A stretch of 38,711 nucleotides of DNA from Thermodesulfobacteriota bacterium. Its GTDB lineage: Bacteria; Desulfobacterota; BSN033; UBA1163. Within the stretch, counting starts at the first letter, position 1; each line of letters starts with the position of its first letter. Made by a program: the position numbers and the translations under genes. Below, piece by piece: positions 1 to 7,415 of the stretch. The stretch lies in contig JASEHH010000025.1 in assembly GCA_030017685.1 (NCBI GenBank), positions 1 through 38,711 on the forward strand, written 5' to 3'. The notes beneath the pieces are model-generated. The model was not told where the DNA came from, searched no databases, and saw only the letters and a program-made list of their open reading frames with translations.

Positions 1-2
1 CG

Positions 3-659
3 GTTGAGGGGATCATCCTTGATGATGGAGAGCGAATCAATTGCCAACTCGTTGTTATTGGAAAGGGTGTCCAACCCAATGTCGATTTCCTCTCATCCAC
101 TCCGATTAAAATCAACGAGGGAATTGTCGCAGATGAGACCATGATGACCAGCCTGCCGGATATTTATGTGGCTGGGGATGTGGCAGAAACTTATGACCTT
201 ACCACTGGAAGGACGGGTGTCAATGCCATTTGGCCATGCGCTTTTGAACAAGGCCGTGTGGCAGGCTTGAACATGGCCGGGAAAAAAGCCAAATATGAGG
301 GGTCTTTCCGGATGAATGCACTCGATTTTTATGGGCTGCCGGTGATTTCAATGGGAATTACCCGTATCGACGGGAATGGATTCCAACAGTTCCAGAAGAA
401 GACGGAAAATACTTATCGAAAACTTGTTTTAAGGGATGGGCGTATCGTTGGAGCGATTCTGGTCGGTCAGGTTCAAAAGGCAGGGATTTTGGCCACTCTT
501 TTGAAGAAGCGGGTGAATGTTTCGGATATCATCCCCCTGTTAATGAGTCATAGACTCAATTTTGCCGAATTATTACCCTTCACCCAACAGAATCGAGAAA
601 GATTCACTGAGGTTGAATATAGAGAACTGAGCCAACGGCCGTTGGCATCGAGACGTTAG
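3..659 (+). CDS. FAD-dependent pyridine nucleotide-disulfide oxidoreductase, C-terminal part (gene starts before the window)
   Basis: The frame is open from the first bases of the window, so this is the last ~218 residues of a larger flavoprotein. Early on it reads VVIGKGVQPNVDF, the NAD-domain strand that precedes the second FAD contact. DIYVAGDVAE follows, the classic FAD-binding GD motif of NADH oxidases, nitrite reductase and rubredoxin reductases. The remainder is the C-terminal dimerisation-type domain. The next genes are a CooF ferredoxin and a CO dehydrogenase. The trio CODH-CooF-FNOR is a known arrangement in which the flavoprotein passes electrons between ferredoxin and NAD(P). That role is inferred from context. 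The N-terminal FAD and NAD Rossmann motifs lie outside the window and cannot be checked. Confidence 0.85.
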   Translation, partial: VEGIILDDGERINCQLVVIGKGVQPNVDFLSSTPIKINEGIVADETMMTSLPDIYVAGDVAETYDLTTGRTGVNAIWPCAFEQGRVAGLNMAGKKAKYEGSFRMNALDFYGLPVISMGITRIDGNGFQQFQKKTENTYRKLVLRDGRIVGAILVGQVQKAGILATLLKKRVNVSDIIPLLMSHRLNFAELLPFTQQNRERFTEVEYRELSQRPLASRR

Positions 660-667
660 GAGATCTC

Positions 668-786
668 TGAAAAAGTCCAGAAATCTCTGATTACACTGAT
701 TATGAGACGATTACACCGATTAGAAATATTTCGAAAATAAAGAGAAATCTGCGTAATCATTTTTTGAAATCTGCGTAATCAAGAGA
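668..786. repeat. Degenerate word repeat between the oxidoreductase and cooF
   Basis: The 167-bp gap holds repeated variants of a short word: CTGATTACACTGATTA, then CGATTACACCGATTAG, and after an AT-rich centre two copies of GAAATCTGCGTAATCA (the last base differs in context). No gene is seen here. The cooF ribosome binding site AGGAGGG follows at about 815. This is one of several unrelated word repeats that fill the gaps in this window. Confidence 0.6.
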
Positions 787-826
787 GCGTGAAATAGTTT
801 TTCAAAGCTCTATTTAGGAGGGTAAG

Positions 827-1300
827 ATGAAAGTGATCAAGGTAGATCCAGAAAAATGTACACAATGTCATGCCTGTGATCTCTGGTGTGGCATTGAGAT
901 TGGCTCCGAGAAGAAGGAGCTGAATAACGCCATCCATGAGAAACCGCAGCCTGTCCCCCGGGTTTATGTGGAGGGGAATAACTTCCCCCTTCATTGTCGC
1001 CATTGTGAAGTGGCCCCTTGTATTGACGCCTGTCCCAATGGAACGATGCGCAGAGACCCGGCAACAGGGCTGGTCTATGTCTATGAGCCGACCTGCATTG
1101 CGTGCTGGATGTGTGTGATGGTCTGCCCTTTTGGAATTATTGCCCCATCGCCCTCGATCCATGTCGCTGTAAAATGCGACCGCTGCCGGAACATGGAGTA
1201 CCCCATCTGTGTGGATGTCTGTCCCACGAAGGCATTGGCTCTGGAGGAAAGGGAGGAGGGAGAGACCTGGTATGGGTATGCTCCGAAACGAAGTTATTGA
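827..1300 (+). CDS. cooF: CooF-type ferredoxin with four [4Fe-4S] clusters, partner of CO dehydrogenase
   Basis: This 157-residue electron carrier has sixteen cysteines in four groups: CTQCHACDLWC near the N-terminus, CRHCEVAPCIDAC, CIACWMCVMVC and CDRCRNMEYPICVDVC. That is the layout of CooF and the HycB/DmsB-like ferredoxins, where clusters are shared between the first and last, and the second and third, motifs. The start at 827 has the site AGGAGGG seven bases upstream. There is no signal peptide, so it should act in the cytoplasm. It lies between the flavoprotein and cooS with a 71-bp gap before cooS, which fits a chain CO dehydrogenase - CooF - flavoprotein - NAD(P). Whether it instead feeds a hydrogenase elsewhere cannot be seen; no hydrogenase gene is in the window. 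Confidence 0.9.
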   Translation: MKVIKVDPEKCTQCHACDLWCGIEIGSEKKELNNAIHEKPQPVPRVYVEGNNFPLHCRHCEVAPCIDACPNGTMRRDPATGLVYVYEPTCIACWMCVMVCPFGIIAPSPSIHVAVKCDRCRNMEYPICVDVCPTKALALEEREEGETWYGYAPKRSY

Positions 1301-1371
1301 TCGATCATTGTTGCGAGGCCTTGACCTGAGAAGGTCAAAAGCCCTATCGATTATAGAAAGGAGAGGAAGAG

Positions 1372-3057
1372 ATGGATTTCGTACAAAGAAAGACTGCGGA
1401 TAGTGTGGTAGATCATTTTTTAAAGGAAGCAGCGGAGAAAGAGATTCCACTCGTGTGGGATCGTTATGAGGGGTCGCTTCCCCAGTGCGGGTTTTGTGAG
1501 ACCGGATTGAATTGCAGGGATTGTCTCCAGGGGCCTTGCATCAGCCATCCGTTCAAAGATCAGAACAAAGAGGGTATCTGCGGAAAAGACAAGGATATCC
1601 TTGCCGTTCATTCTTTCGTCAGACTGGTGGTACAGGGGACAATGGGTTACTTGGATCAACTGGCCGATTTTGCCAAGGACGTTGAGGCCGGGAAAGGGTC
1701 TCCCAAGCGAAAACAGGAGGCGGCTAAGCTTATCAAGGATATCCAGGGCATGTGGGGAGATGGAAATACGGACGTAATGAAAAAGTTTCCGAAGGCCCTT
1801 ATCGACGGGTGGAAGGCAGCAGGCATCTATCCGGATGGAATTGGCAGCGCCCTGTTCAAGGTGTCTCAGAAATTGGATGGAGGGGTCGGAAATGTTGAGG
1901 AGACTCTTCTGTGGGCATTCAAAGGGGCCCTCATGGGTTGTGCAGCCCAGATGCTTCAGGGGAGATTGAAGACAACTGTTTTCGGAGATACCGCTCCCAC
2001 GAACGTGGAGGTCAATCTGGGTGTACTTCCGAAAGACCTGGCCGTTGTTCTTCTTTATGGTCATTTCTCTCCTTTTTTGAAACAGAAGATTGCTGACGCA
2101 GCCAAAGGGAAGAAGATAAAAGTCATGGGGGTTTGCACGGATCCCCTTGTCCCACCCCATTCTTTTGCTCCGGTCACCAACTATGGCTCCCAGGAAATTC
2201 CTCTGATGACAGGAGCGGTGGACTTGATTGTGACCGGAGACCAATGTGTCAATCCCTCTTTGGCGGAATTGGCTAAAATTTGGAAGGTTGAGGTCGTCCC
2301 CACAGAAGTTTTAAATAGAAAAGATGTGAGCTCTTTTGCCAAGGAGATCATTGGAATGGCCCAAGAGACTTTTAAGGCTCGCGGTGAGGTGGCCAGAGAC
2401 ATCCCGAATATCAAAGAGTCGGGTATCATGGGTTTTTCTGCAAAGGACATCCATGCGGACAAGGTGGTGAAGGCCCTTTCAGATGGAAAAATTAAGGGAA
2501 TCGCCATTTTGGCGGGATGTAACAATGTCAAGTTCACACAGGATCAAGAGATTGTTTCACTCGCCCGTGAGTTATTGAAAAAAGATATTTTCTGTGTCTC
2601 GGAGGGGTGTGCCAGTGTGGGTCTTGCCAAATTCGGGTTATTAAATCCCAAAAAGCGTGATGCCAGTTGTGGCAAGGGGTTATCGGCTCTGCTTGTTTCT
2701 CTGGGGAAGAATGTCCCGGCAGTCATCGATCTCGGAAGTTGTGAAAATAGCGGCGTGACCGATTTTTTGCTGGATATGGCAAGCGTAGGGAAAAAGCCAA
2801 TCAAAGAATTTCCGATCGTAGCCTGTTTTCCTGAGGCTAACCGGACCAAGGCAGTAGCCAGGACAGCCTGGACTGTGGCCATGGGAATCCCGACCTATTT
2901 CTGGCCATTTCTCCCTGTCACCGGAAGTCAGAAGACCATAGAATCCCTGAGTGGGTTCTGTGAAGAAAAATTCGGCGCAAAACTTCATGTCATCACGGAA
3001 AAAATGGATTATATAAAGAAAGCGGAATTGCTTGTGAAAAGTCTAAAAAAGGCGTAG
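1372..3057 (+). CDS. cooS: Anaerobic Ni-Fe-S carbon monoxide dehydrogenase catalytic subunit, short divergent type
   Basis: CooS interconverts CO and CO2 at a Ni-Fe-S C-cluster in the cytoplasm. All six cluster ligands can be matched: His231 (YGHFSP), Cys255 (MGVC), Cys292 (GDQC), Cys383 (AGCNN), Cys413 (EGCAS), Cys457 (GSCEN), plus the catalytic lysine Lys493 (PEANRTKAV). The B-cluster cysteines are Cys48, 51, 56 and 70. The inter-subunit D-cluster pair is Cys39/Cys42, a CxxC rather than the usual CX7C. At 561 residues it is shorter than the common ~630. The HSDHG-type histidine motif after residue 90 is missing (the sequence is GYLDQL), and no histidine occurs between residues 81 and 230. 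The start at 1372 follows GAAAGGAGAGGAAGAG. No acetyl-CoA synthase gene is adjacent, so the context is redox rather than carbon fixation. The family assignment is firm; CO-oxidising activity is less so. Confidence 0.9.
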   Translation: MDFVQRKTADSVVDHFLKEAAEKEIPLVWDRYEGSLPQCGFCETGLNCRDCLQGPCISHPFKDQNKEGICGKDKDILAVHSFVRLVVQGTMGYLDQLADFAKDVEAGKGSPKRKQEAAKLIKDIQGMWGDGNTDVMKKFPKALIDGWKAAGIYPDGIGSALFKVSQKLDGGVGNVEETLLWAFKGALMGCAAQMLQGRLKTTVFGDTAPTNVEVNLGVLPKDLAVVLLYGHFSPFLKQKIADAAKGKKIKVMGVCTDPLVPPHSFAPVTNYGSQEIPLMTGAVDLIVTGDQCVNPSLAELAKIWKVEVVPTEVLNRKDVSSFAKEIIGMAQETFKARGEVARDIPNIKESGIMGFSAKDIHADKVVKALSDGKIKGIAILAGCNNVKFTQDQEIVSLARELLKKDIFCVSEGCASVGLAKFGLLNPKKRDASCGKGLSALLVSLGKNVPAVIDLGSCENSGVTDFLLDMASVGKKPIKEFPIVACFPEANRTKAVARTAWTVAMGIPTYFWPFLPVTGSQKTIESLSGFCEEKFGAKLHVITEKMDYIKKAELLVKSLKKA

Positions 3058-3061
3058 GGTC

Positions 3062-3090
3062 TTGAAAGACTGATGAGATACATATATATT
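3062..3090 (+). promoter_or_regulatory. Candidate sigma-70 promoter for tctCBA
   Basis: TTGAAA at 3062-3067, a 17-bp spacer and TATATT at 3085-3090 lie just after cooS and 74 bp before the tctC start. The position fits a separate promoter for the transporter operon. This is a sequence match only. Confidence 0.45.
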
Positions 3091-3163
3091 TTCTACAATT
3101 TCTTCCATATGAAGAAAGAGGTTGTTGTATCATTCTAAACATGCAGGGAAAGGAGGATCTGAG

Positions 3164-4144
3164 ATGAAGATGAACAAATTGTTACAAGTAACGGCAATGG
3201 TATTTCTTATGATCCTAATTTTTGTCAGTGGAGCCCGGGCGGCCGATTGGAAGCCATCCAAACCGATTGAGTTCGTGGCTCCCTTTGCTCCAGGGGGTGG
3301 CAGCGACGTATTAGCCCGGTCCATTGCCAGCATCATTGAGGGAGAGAAATTATGCCCCGTACCCCTCCTCGTTGTTAACAAGGCTGGTGGCAGCGGCCTC
3401 GTCGGAACGACAGCGGTCGCCCAGCAGAAAGGGGATCCCCATGTCCTTTTGACCTACATTCCCGGTCAAGCACAAGCGGCTTTGGTGGCAGGGAAGGGAG
3501 CTCCCACCTTTCGTGATCTCACCTTGATCTGCGGCCTGGCCCTCGATGAACAGTTGATTGTCGTAAAAGCCGATTCTCGTTTCAAAACAATTCAAGACAT
3601 CATCGCTGAGGCAAAAAAGCGTCCTGCAGAATTGACCGTCGGGGGAACAGGCGCAGGCCAGGACGACCAAATATGCCAGCGCGTCTTCGAACGGTCTGCC
3701 GGGATCCGATTTCGTTATATCCCCTTTAAAAGCGGTGGGGAATGCATTACAGCCCTTCTGGGTGGACACGTAGACATGATATGGGCCAATCCTCCCGAAT
3801 TCGTTCCCCAGTGGGAGGCTAAGATGGTTCGGCCTGTGGCCGTTGCAAAGCTTACCCGCATGTCAGAATTCCCGGACGTACCCACCCTGAAAGAAATAGG
3901 GCATACTGTTACCTACTTCTTTTACCGAGGGATTGTAACCCCCCAGGGCATCCCTGCTGAAGCCGCAGCTTTTTATGAAAATATGTTTAAACGCTTGGCG
4001 GAATCATCTGCGTGGAAAGAAAAATATCTGACAAAGTATATGCTCAGCCCGGGTTGGATGGGGAGCAAGGAGTTTGCGAAGGTCGTTGCACAGAATGAAG
4101 AAGAATCCAAAGAAATTCTGAAGGATCTGGGGCTCCTGAAGTAA
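3164..4144 (+). CDS. tctC: Tripartite tricarboxylate transporter substrate-binding protein (Bug/TctC family)
   Basis: A periplasmic receptor that binds organic acids and delivers them to the TctAB membrane complex. The N-terminus MKMNKLLQVTAMVF and onward is a signal peptide (charged start, hydrophobic core, cleavage expected after GARAA). The mature part opens with KPIEFVAPFAPGGGSD, the family ligand-loop motif. The length of 326 residues is typical. I chose 3164 because AAAGGAGG precedes it at a good distance; the frame extends 14 codons further up without a ribosome site. It is first in the order tctC-tctB-tctA. The ligand could be citrate, another tricarboxylate, a dicarboxylate or an aromatic acid; the sequence does not decide this. 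Confidence 0.9.
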   Translation: MKMNKLLQVTAMVFLMILIFVSGARAADWKPSKPIEFVAPFAPGGGSDVLARSIASIIEGEKLCPVPLLVVNKAGGSGLVGTTAVAQQKGDPHVLLTYIPGQAQAALVAGKGAPTFRDLTLICGLALDEQLIVVKADSRFKTIQDIIAEAKKRPAELTVGGTGAGQDDQICQRVFERSAGIRFRYIPFKSGGECITALLGGHVDMIWANPPEFVPQWEAKMVRPVAVAKLTRMSEFPDVPTLKEIGHTVTYFFYRGIVTPQGIPAEAAAFYENMFKRLAESSAWKEKYLTKYMLSPGWMGSKEFAKVVAQNEEESKEILKDLGLLK

Positions 4145-4231
4145 ATCCTTCTTTCATTTATTATTGATGTATGATTGATCCCATCCGCGTCTCGAAAGCG
4201 GCGCGGATGGGATCATTTGGGGAGAATACTG

Positions 4232-4678
4232 ATGCGTATTGCTGACCTCATAGGTGGAGTAGTCGTTCTAATATTAGGAGTGGCTGTAATCTATTTTTCC
4301 TCGCAACTTGAATATTATTCTGAATTTGGTCCGGGGCCTGGATTTTTACCTCTGTGGATAGGGATCATTATTACTGCCGGTGCCATTTATGTTATTATAA
4401 ATCTCCTCACAAAGCACAGCAGAACAAGAGAGTTCTTCAAACCACGAACCAAACTGGGTCTTCAAATATTAATTACTATCATCATCACTTTCCTAGTATT
4501 GCCTTTACTCGGTTTCTCCATTGGACTTGCTCTTTTTATTGGTGTTACCATGCGTATGATGGGAAAACATCGTTGGGTCCCGTGTGGTCTTACGGCTATT
4601 GTGACAGCTATTGGGATACGACTGATCTTCATCTCTTGGCTGACCATTCCTTTACCACGAGGTTTGATAGGTTGGTAG
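4232..4678 (+). CDS. tctB: Tripartite tricarboxylate transporter small membrane subunit TctB
   Basis: A 148-residue protein with four predicted membrane spans: LIGGVVVLILGVAVIYF, a second after GPGPGFLPLWIGIII, a third at LQILITIIITFLVLPLL and a last near the C-terminus. The YSEFGPGPGFLPLW stretch is the usual TctB feature. The start at 4232 is backed by GGGGAGAA eight bases before; an upstream TTG at 4175 in frame would add residues coded by a short palindromic spacer and has no ribosome site. It forms the membrane complex with TctA, whose gene begins 12 bp downstream. Confidence 0.85.
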   Translation: MRIADLIGGVVVLILGVAVIYFSSQLEYYSEFGPGPGFLPLWIGIIITAGAIYVIINLLTKHSRTREFFKPRTKLGLQILITIIITFLVLPLLGFSIGLALFIGVTMRMMGKHRWVPCGLTAIVTAIGIRLIFISWLTIPLPRGLIGW

Positions 4679-4690
4679 GAGAGAATAAAT

Positions 4691-6202
4691 TTGGAACTTC
4701 TTAATAATCTATATACAGGATTTTCTATTGCCCTTACTTTTAATAACATCATCTATTGTCTCGTTGGGGTTCTCTTTGGCCAAATCGTGGGAGTCCTTCC
4801 TGGAATCGGTGCGCCGACTGCCATTGCTCTGCTTCTTCCCCTTACCTATTCAGTAAACCCAACATCAGCCCTTATCATGTTTGCAGGCATTTATTATGGC
4901 GTTGCTTACGGAGGTACCCTCACCTCGGTGCTCATCAATGTGCCGGGTGAATCCTCCACGGTAATGACCTGTGTCGATGGGTATCAGATGGCTCTGAAGG
5001 GTCGGGCCGGTGCTGCATTATCAGTGGCAGCCATAGGTTCATTTATCGCCGGTACTGTCTCCATTATCCTCCTAATGGCTTTTGCCCCTGCACTGGCAAA
5101 GTTTGCATTGCGGTTTGGACCACCGGAGTACTTTGCCTTGACAGCCATGGCTTTTGGACTGCTTACCGTCTTTGGAGGGGAGCAGCCCATCAAAACCATC
5201 ATCTCTACCATGCTTGGTCTTTTGATTGCAACCATCGGGCTCGACGTAGTAAGTGGCATGCCAAGGTTTGCTTTTGGCTTCCCACAACTTTTCGGGGGGA
5301 TCGACTTCATCGTCATCATCTGTGGTATGTTTGGGATTGCAGAAGTCTTCAGCAGTATCGAGGAGCCGGAGGAGGGGGAACTGGTCAAATCTAAATTGCG
5401 ACTTCGCGATCTCTTCCTGACTTGGGAGGAATGGATTGCCTCTCGGTGGGCGATCGTACGGGGAGGGATCATTGGGTTCCTCGTTGGGATCATCCCAGCG
5501 GGAGGCATCACGACCGCCTCCTTTCTCGCCTATCTTGCAGAGAAGCGAGCCTCTAAACATCCTGAGCTCTTTGGGCACGGGGCGATTGAGGGGGTAGCGG
5601 CACCTGAATCGGCTAATAATTCGGCTTCGATCAGTGGCTTTGCTCCATTGTTAGCCTTGGGAGTTCCAGGGTCACCTACAACCGCTGTGATGCTGGCTGG
5701 TTTTATGATGTGGGGGATTCGACCAGGCCCCATGCTTTTCAAGACCAATCCTGACTTGGTTTGGGGTCTCATTTCAAGCATGTATATTGGCAATGTCCTG
5801 CTCCTGTTGATTAATATCTTCTTGATCCCCGCCTTTGTGGTAATGCTTCGTCTTCCGTATACTATTATCATGGGGTTCATTATTGTCTTTGCTTCTGTGG
5901 GTGCGTACAGTGTCAACAACAATTTCTTCGATGTCTGGTTGATGCTCGGCTTCGCTGTGTTAGGCTACTTAATGAGAAAACTCCAGTACCCCATCGTTCC
6001 TCTGGTCTTGGGCTTGGTCCTTGGGAATTTATCAGAAAACTCTCTTCGTCAGGCCCTTCTTATTTCCGGAGGAAGTTTTTCCATCTTCTTCACCCGGCCT
6101 ATTTCGTTGCTTTTCGTAGTTGTTGCCATTCTTGCCTATCTCTCCCCGGTGATTCGATGGGCGTTGAAAGGCTTACGGCAGACCAAGGTGGACCCGGCGT
6201 GA
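4691..6202 (+). CDS. tctA: Tripartite tricarboxylate transporter large membrane subunit TctA
   Basis: The 503-residue channel-forming subunit has about eleven membrane helices. The early motif VGVLPGIGAPTAIALLLP is the TctA glycine signature, and a second re-entrant-like glycine region occurs at GIIPAGGITTASF. The start is a TTG at 4691 preceded by TAGGAGAGAATAAA; the N-terminus MELLNNLYTGFSIALTFNN aligns with the usual start of the family. Uptake is driven by an ion gradient rather than ATP, together with TctB and the binding protein. The gene ends 64 bp before the end of the convergent DUF169 gene. Confidence 0.92.
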   Translation: MELLNNLYTGFSIALTFNNIIYCLVGVLFGQIVGVLPGIGAPTAIALLLPLTYSVNPTSALIMFAGIYYGVAYGGTLTSVLINVPGESSTVMTCVDGYQMALKGRAGAALSVAAIGSFIAGTVSIILLMAFAPALAKFALRFGPPEYFALTAMAFGLLTVFGGEQPIKTIISTMLGLLIATIGLDVVSGMPRFAFGFPQLFGGIDFIVIICGMFGIAEVFSSIEEPEEGELVKSKLRLRDLFLTWEEWIASRWAIVRGGIIGFLVGIIPAGGITTASFLAYLAEKRASKHPELFGHGAIEGVAAPESANNSASISGFAPLLALGVPGSPTTAVMLAGFMMWGIRPGPMLFKTNPDLVWGLISSMYIGNVLLLLINIFLIPAFVVMLRLPYTIIMGFIIVFASVGAYSVNNNFFDVWLMLGFAVLGYLMRKLQYPIVPLVLGLVLGNLSENSLRQALLISGGSFSIFFTRPISLLFVVVAILAYLSPVIRWALKGLRQTKVDPA

Positions 6203-6208
6203 TCCTCA

Positions 6209-6265
6209 GGTGATTGGAATTTATTTTATCTCGCCATGGCGGGATTGGAATTTGGTAATTGGGGT
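6209..6265. repeat. Direct word repeat around a small palindrome between tctA and the DUF169 gene
   Basis: Two copies of a TGATTGGAATTT-like word flank the palindrome TCTCGCCATGGCGGGA in the gap between convergent genes. The words resemble those in the larger repeats near 12055, 13206 and 32285. The palindrome may help termination, but no T-run follows it. Confidence 0.45.
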
Positions 6266-7012
6266 TTATTTCTGCATCCTCTGATGGACTTTCTTCCAGC
6301 TCTCGGTTTCGAGAAAACTTCCTGAGACATTTTCCAAAAGTTTTAAAAATACGCAGTAAGGCATGGCAAGCGTGAGTACTTCCTTCTCAACCATGGGCCT
6401 TGCCGAGACATCGAACATTCCAAGGACAGCACGGGGTTTCTCTTGATCAGCTTCCTTTAGAGGATGGGTGAGGATGGTCCCACATCCTGAACCGAATGGA
6501 GTATATACGGCATCGGTTCGCTCCAGGGCATAGTTCGTCAATGTGAAAAGGCCTGAAAGGGTATCCGGTGAGGCAAAAAAAACAACTACCTCTGGGTTTA
6601 TCTCATCCTGAAATTGCTCGATGGGTTTAAAGACACAATAAGTAGCCGGGGCTCGTCTTGGTTTCATCTTTCCAAAATATTCTTTAGCAAGTTCTGGAGT
6701 CTTAATATAACGCTCTCCCTCCATCTGTCCTGGAATCCCGCAGGAGAGGAAAAATTCGATGTTTGGCCTTGGCGATTCAAAAAATCCCATATAGTAGGCA
6801 CCACCGGGGCAGCCGAAATGGGTTTTATCGAAGTAGACAGTTACCCCTTTCTTCCTCACATTCTGAAGCAGGCCGATCATACACCCATGAATTCCTTCCT
6901 TTGGGGTAACCCCCCCAGGTTTCTTATCCGTATAATAGATTCCCAGAGGAGATTCTTTTAGTCCCAGAGTCTTTCGAAATGGTTCTAATGATGTTTTAGA
7001 AAATTGATTCAT
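6266..7012 (-). CDS. DUF169 family protein
   Basis: This 248-residue cytoplasmic protein belongs by its features to the DUF169 group, whose function is unknown. Visible features are KESPLGIYYTDKKP near the N-terminus, a GCMIGLLQ stretch, FGCPGGAYYMGF, and GSGCGTIL near residue 190. Conserved cysteines in these Gly-rich strings suggest a metal or cofactor, but that is inference. The start at 7012 is preceded on its strand by GGGGGTAAGAA. The frame runs 41 codons further up, but that part is coded by a mobile-element copy and is not part of the protein. It is a single gene, convergent with tctA. Confidence 0.75.
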   Translation of the reverse strand: MNQFSKTSLEPFRKTLGLKESPLGIYYTDKKPGGVTPKEGIHGCMIGLLQNVRKKGVTVYFDKTHFGCPGGAYYMGFFESPRPNIEFFLSCGIPGQMEGERYIKTPELAKEYFGKMKPRRAPATYCVFKPIEQFQDEINPEVVVFFASPDTLSGLFTLTNYALERTDAVYTPFGSGCGTILTHPLKEADQEKPRAVLGMFDVSARPMVEKEVLTLAMPYCVFLKLLENVSGSFLETESWKKVHQRMQK

Positions 7013-7031
7013 TTTCTTACCCCCTATTCTT

Positions 7032-7173
7032 GATGGAATCGTAAAAAGTCGCCATCCCCTTTCGACAGGCTCAGGGTGAACGGTGTAACCTATTGATATT
7101 ACGTTCGTGTCCCGCGAAACGCGGGATCGAAGCATGAATGATATGTGGCAATGGACTTTTTACGATTCCATCC
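7032..7173. mobile_element. MITE-like element, copy A
   Basis: A ~142-bp non-coding element with perfect 19-bp terminal inverted repeats: GATGGAATCGTAAAAAGTC at 7032-7050 and its reverse complement at 7154-7172. The 6-bp direct repeat ATTCTT flanks it at 7026-7031 and 7174-7179, with one unpaired C at 7173. The interior differs from copies B and C and contains a TTCGACAGGCTCAGGGTGAA word often dispersed in bacterial genomes. It sits 20 bp upstream of the DUF169 start codon. Confidence 0.75.
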
Positions 7174-7279
7174 ATTCTTGTTTCTCTCTACTTCGGAAAT
7201 TTACCTGATGCTTTAGTCCAAAGTCAACAAGTATCCATTACTCTTGAATTTAGACAAATATGGTTTTAAAGTTATTTAT

Positions 7280-7411
7280 GATGAATTAGTAAAAAGTCGT
7301 CATTCCCGTGAAAACGGGAATCCAGGGGAATTCTAAGTGCCTAAAAAGACTGGATTCCTGCTTGCGCAGGAATGACAGAAAATATCTCTTCAGACTTTTT
7401 GCGAGACCATC
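7280..7411 (+). mobile_element. MITE-like element, copy B, inserted at the kinase start codon
   Basis: A 132-bp element flanked exactly by the direct repeat ATTTAT (7274-7279 and 7412-7417), read as a target-site duplication. One end reads GATGAATTAGTAAAAAGTC; the other is the reverse complement of GATGGTCTCGCAAAAAGTC. Inside are two hairpins: TCATTCCCGTGAAAACGGGA and TTCCTGCTTGCGCAGGAA. It matches copy C (16636-16766) over nearly its whole length in reverse orientation. It codes for no protein of its own. Confidence 0.85.
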
Positions 7412-7415
7412 ATTT

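Noticed and set aside
779..1450. 223-codon frame on the minus strand over cooF
   Set aside because: It is a shadow of the cooF gene, whose cysteine motifs and ribosome site are unmistakable.
4984..5578. Two long minus-strand frames inside tctA
   Set aside because: No recognisable protein, low-complexity composition, entirely within a conserved membrane protein gene.
7013..7135. N-terminal extension of the DUF169 frame
   Set aside because: It translates MITE copy A; the ATG at 7012 has a good ribosome site.
7308..7415. N-terminal extension of the hybrid kinase frame
   Set aside because: The 36 extra codons are MITE copy B; the membrane-span start at 7416 fits the family better. Kept only as a question in the findings.
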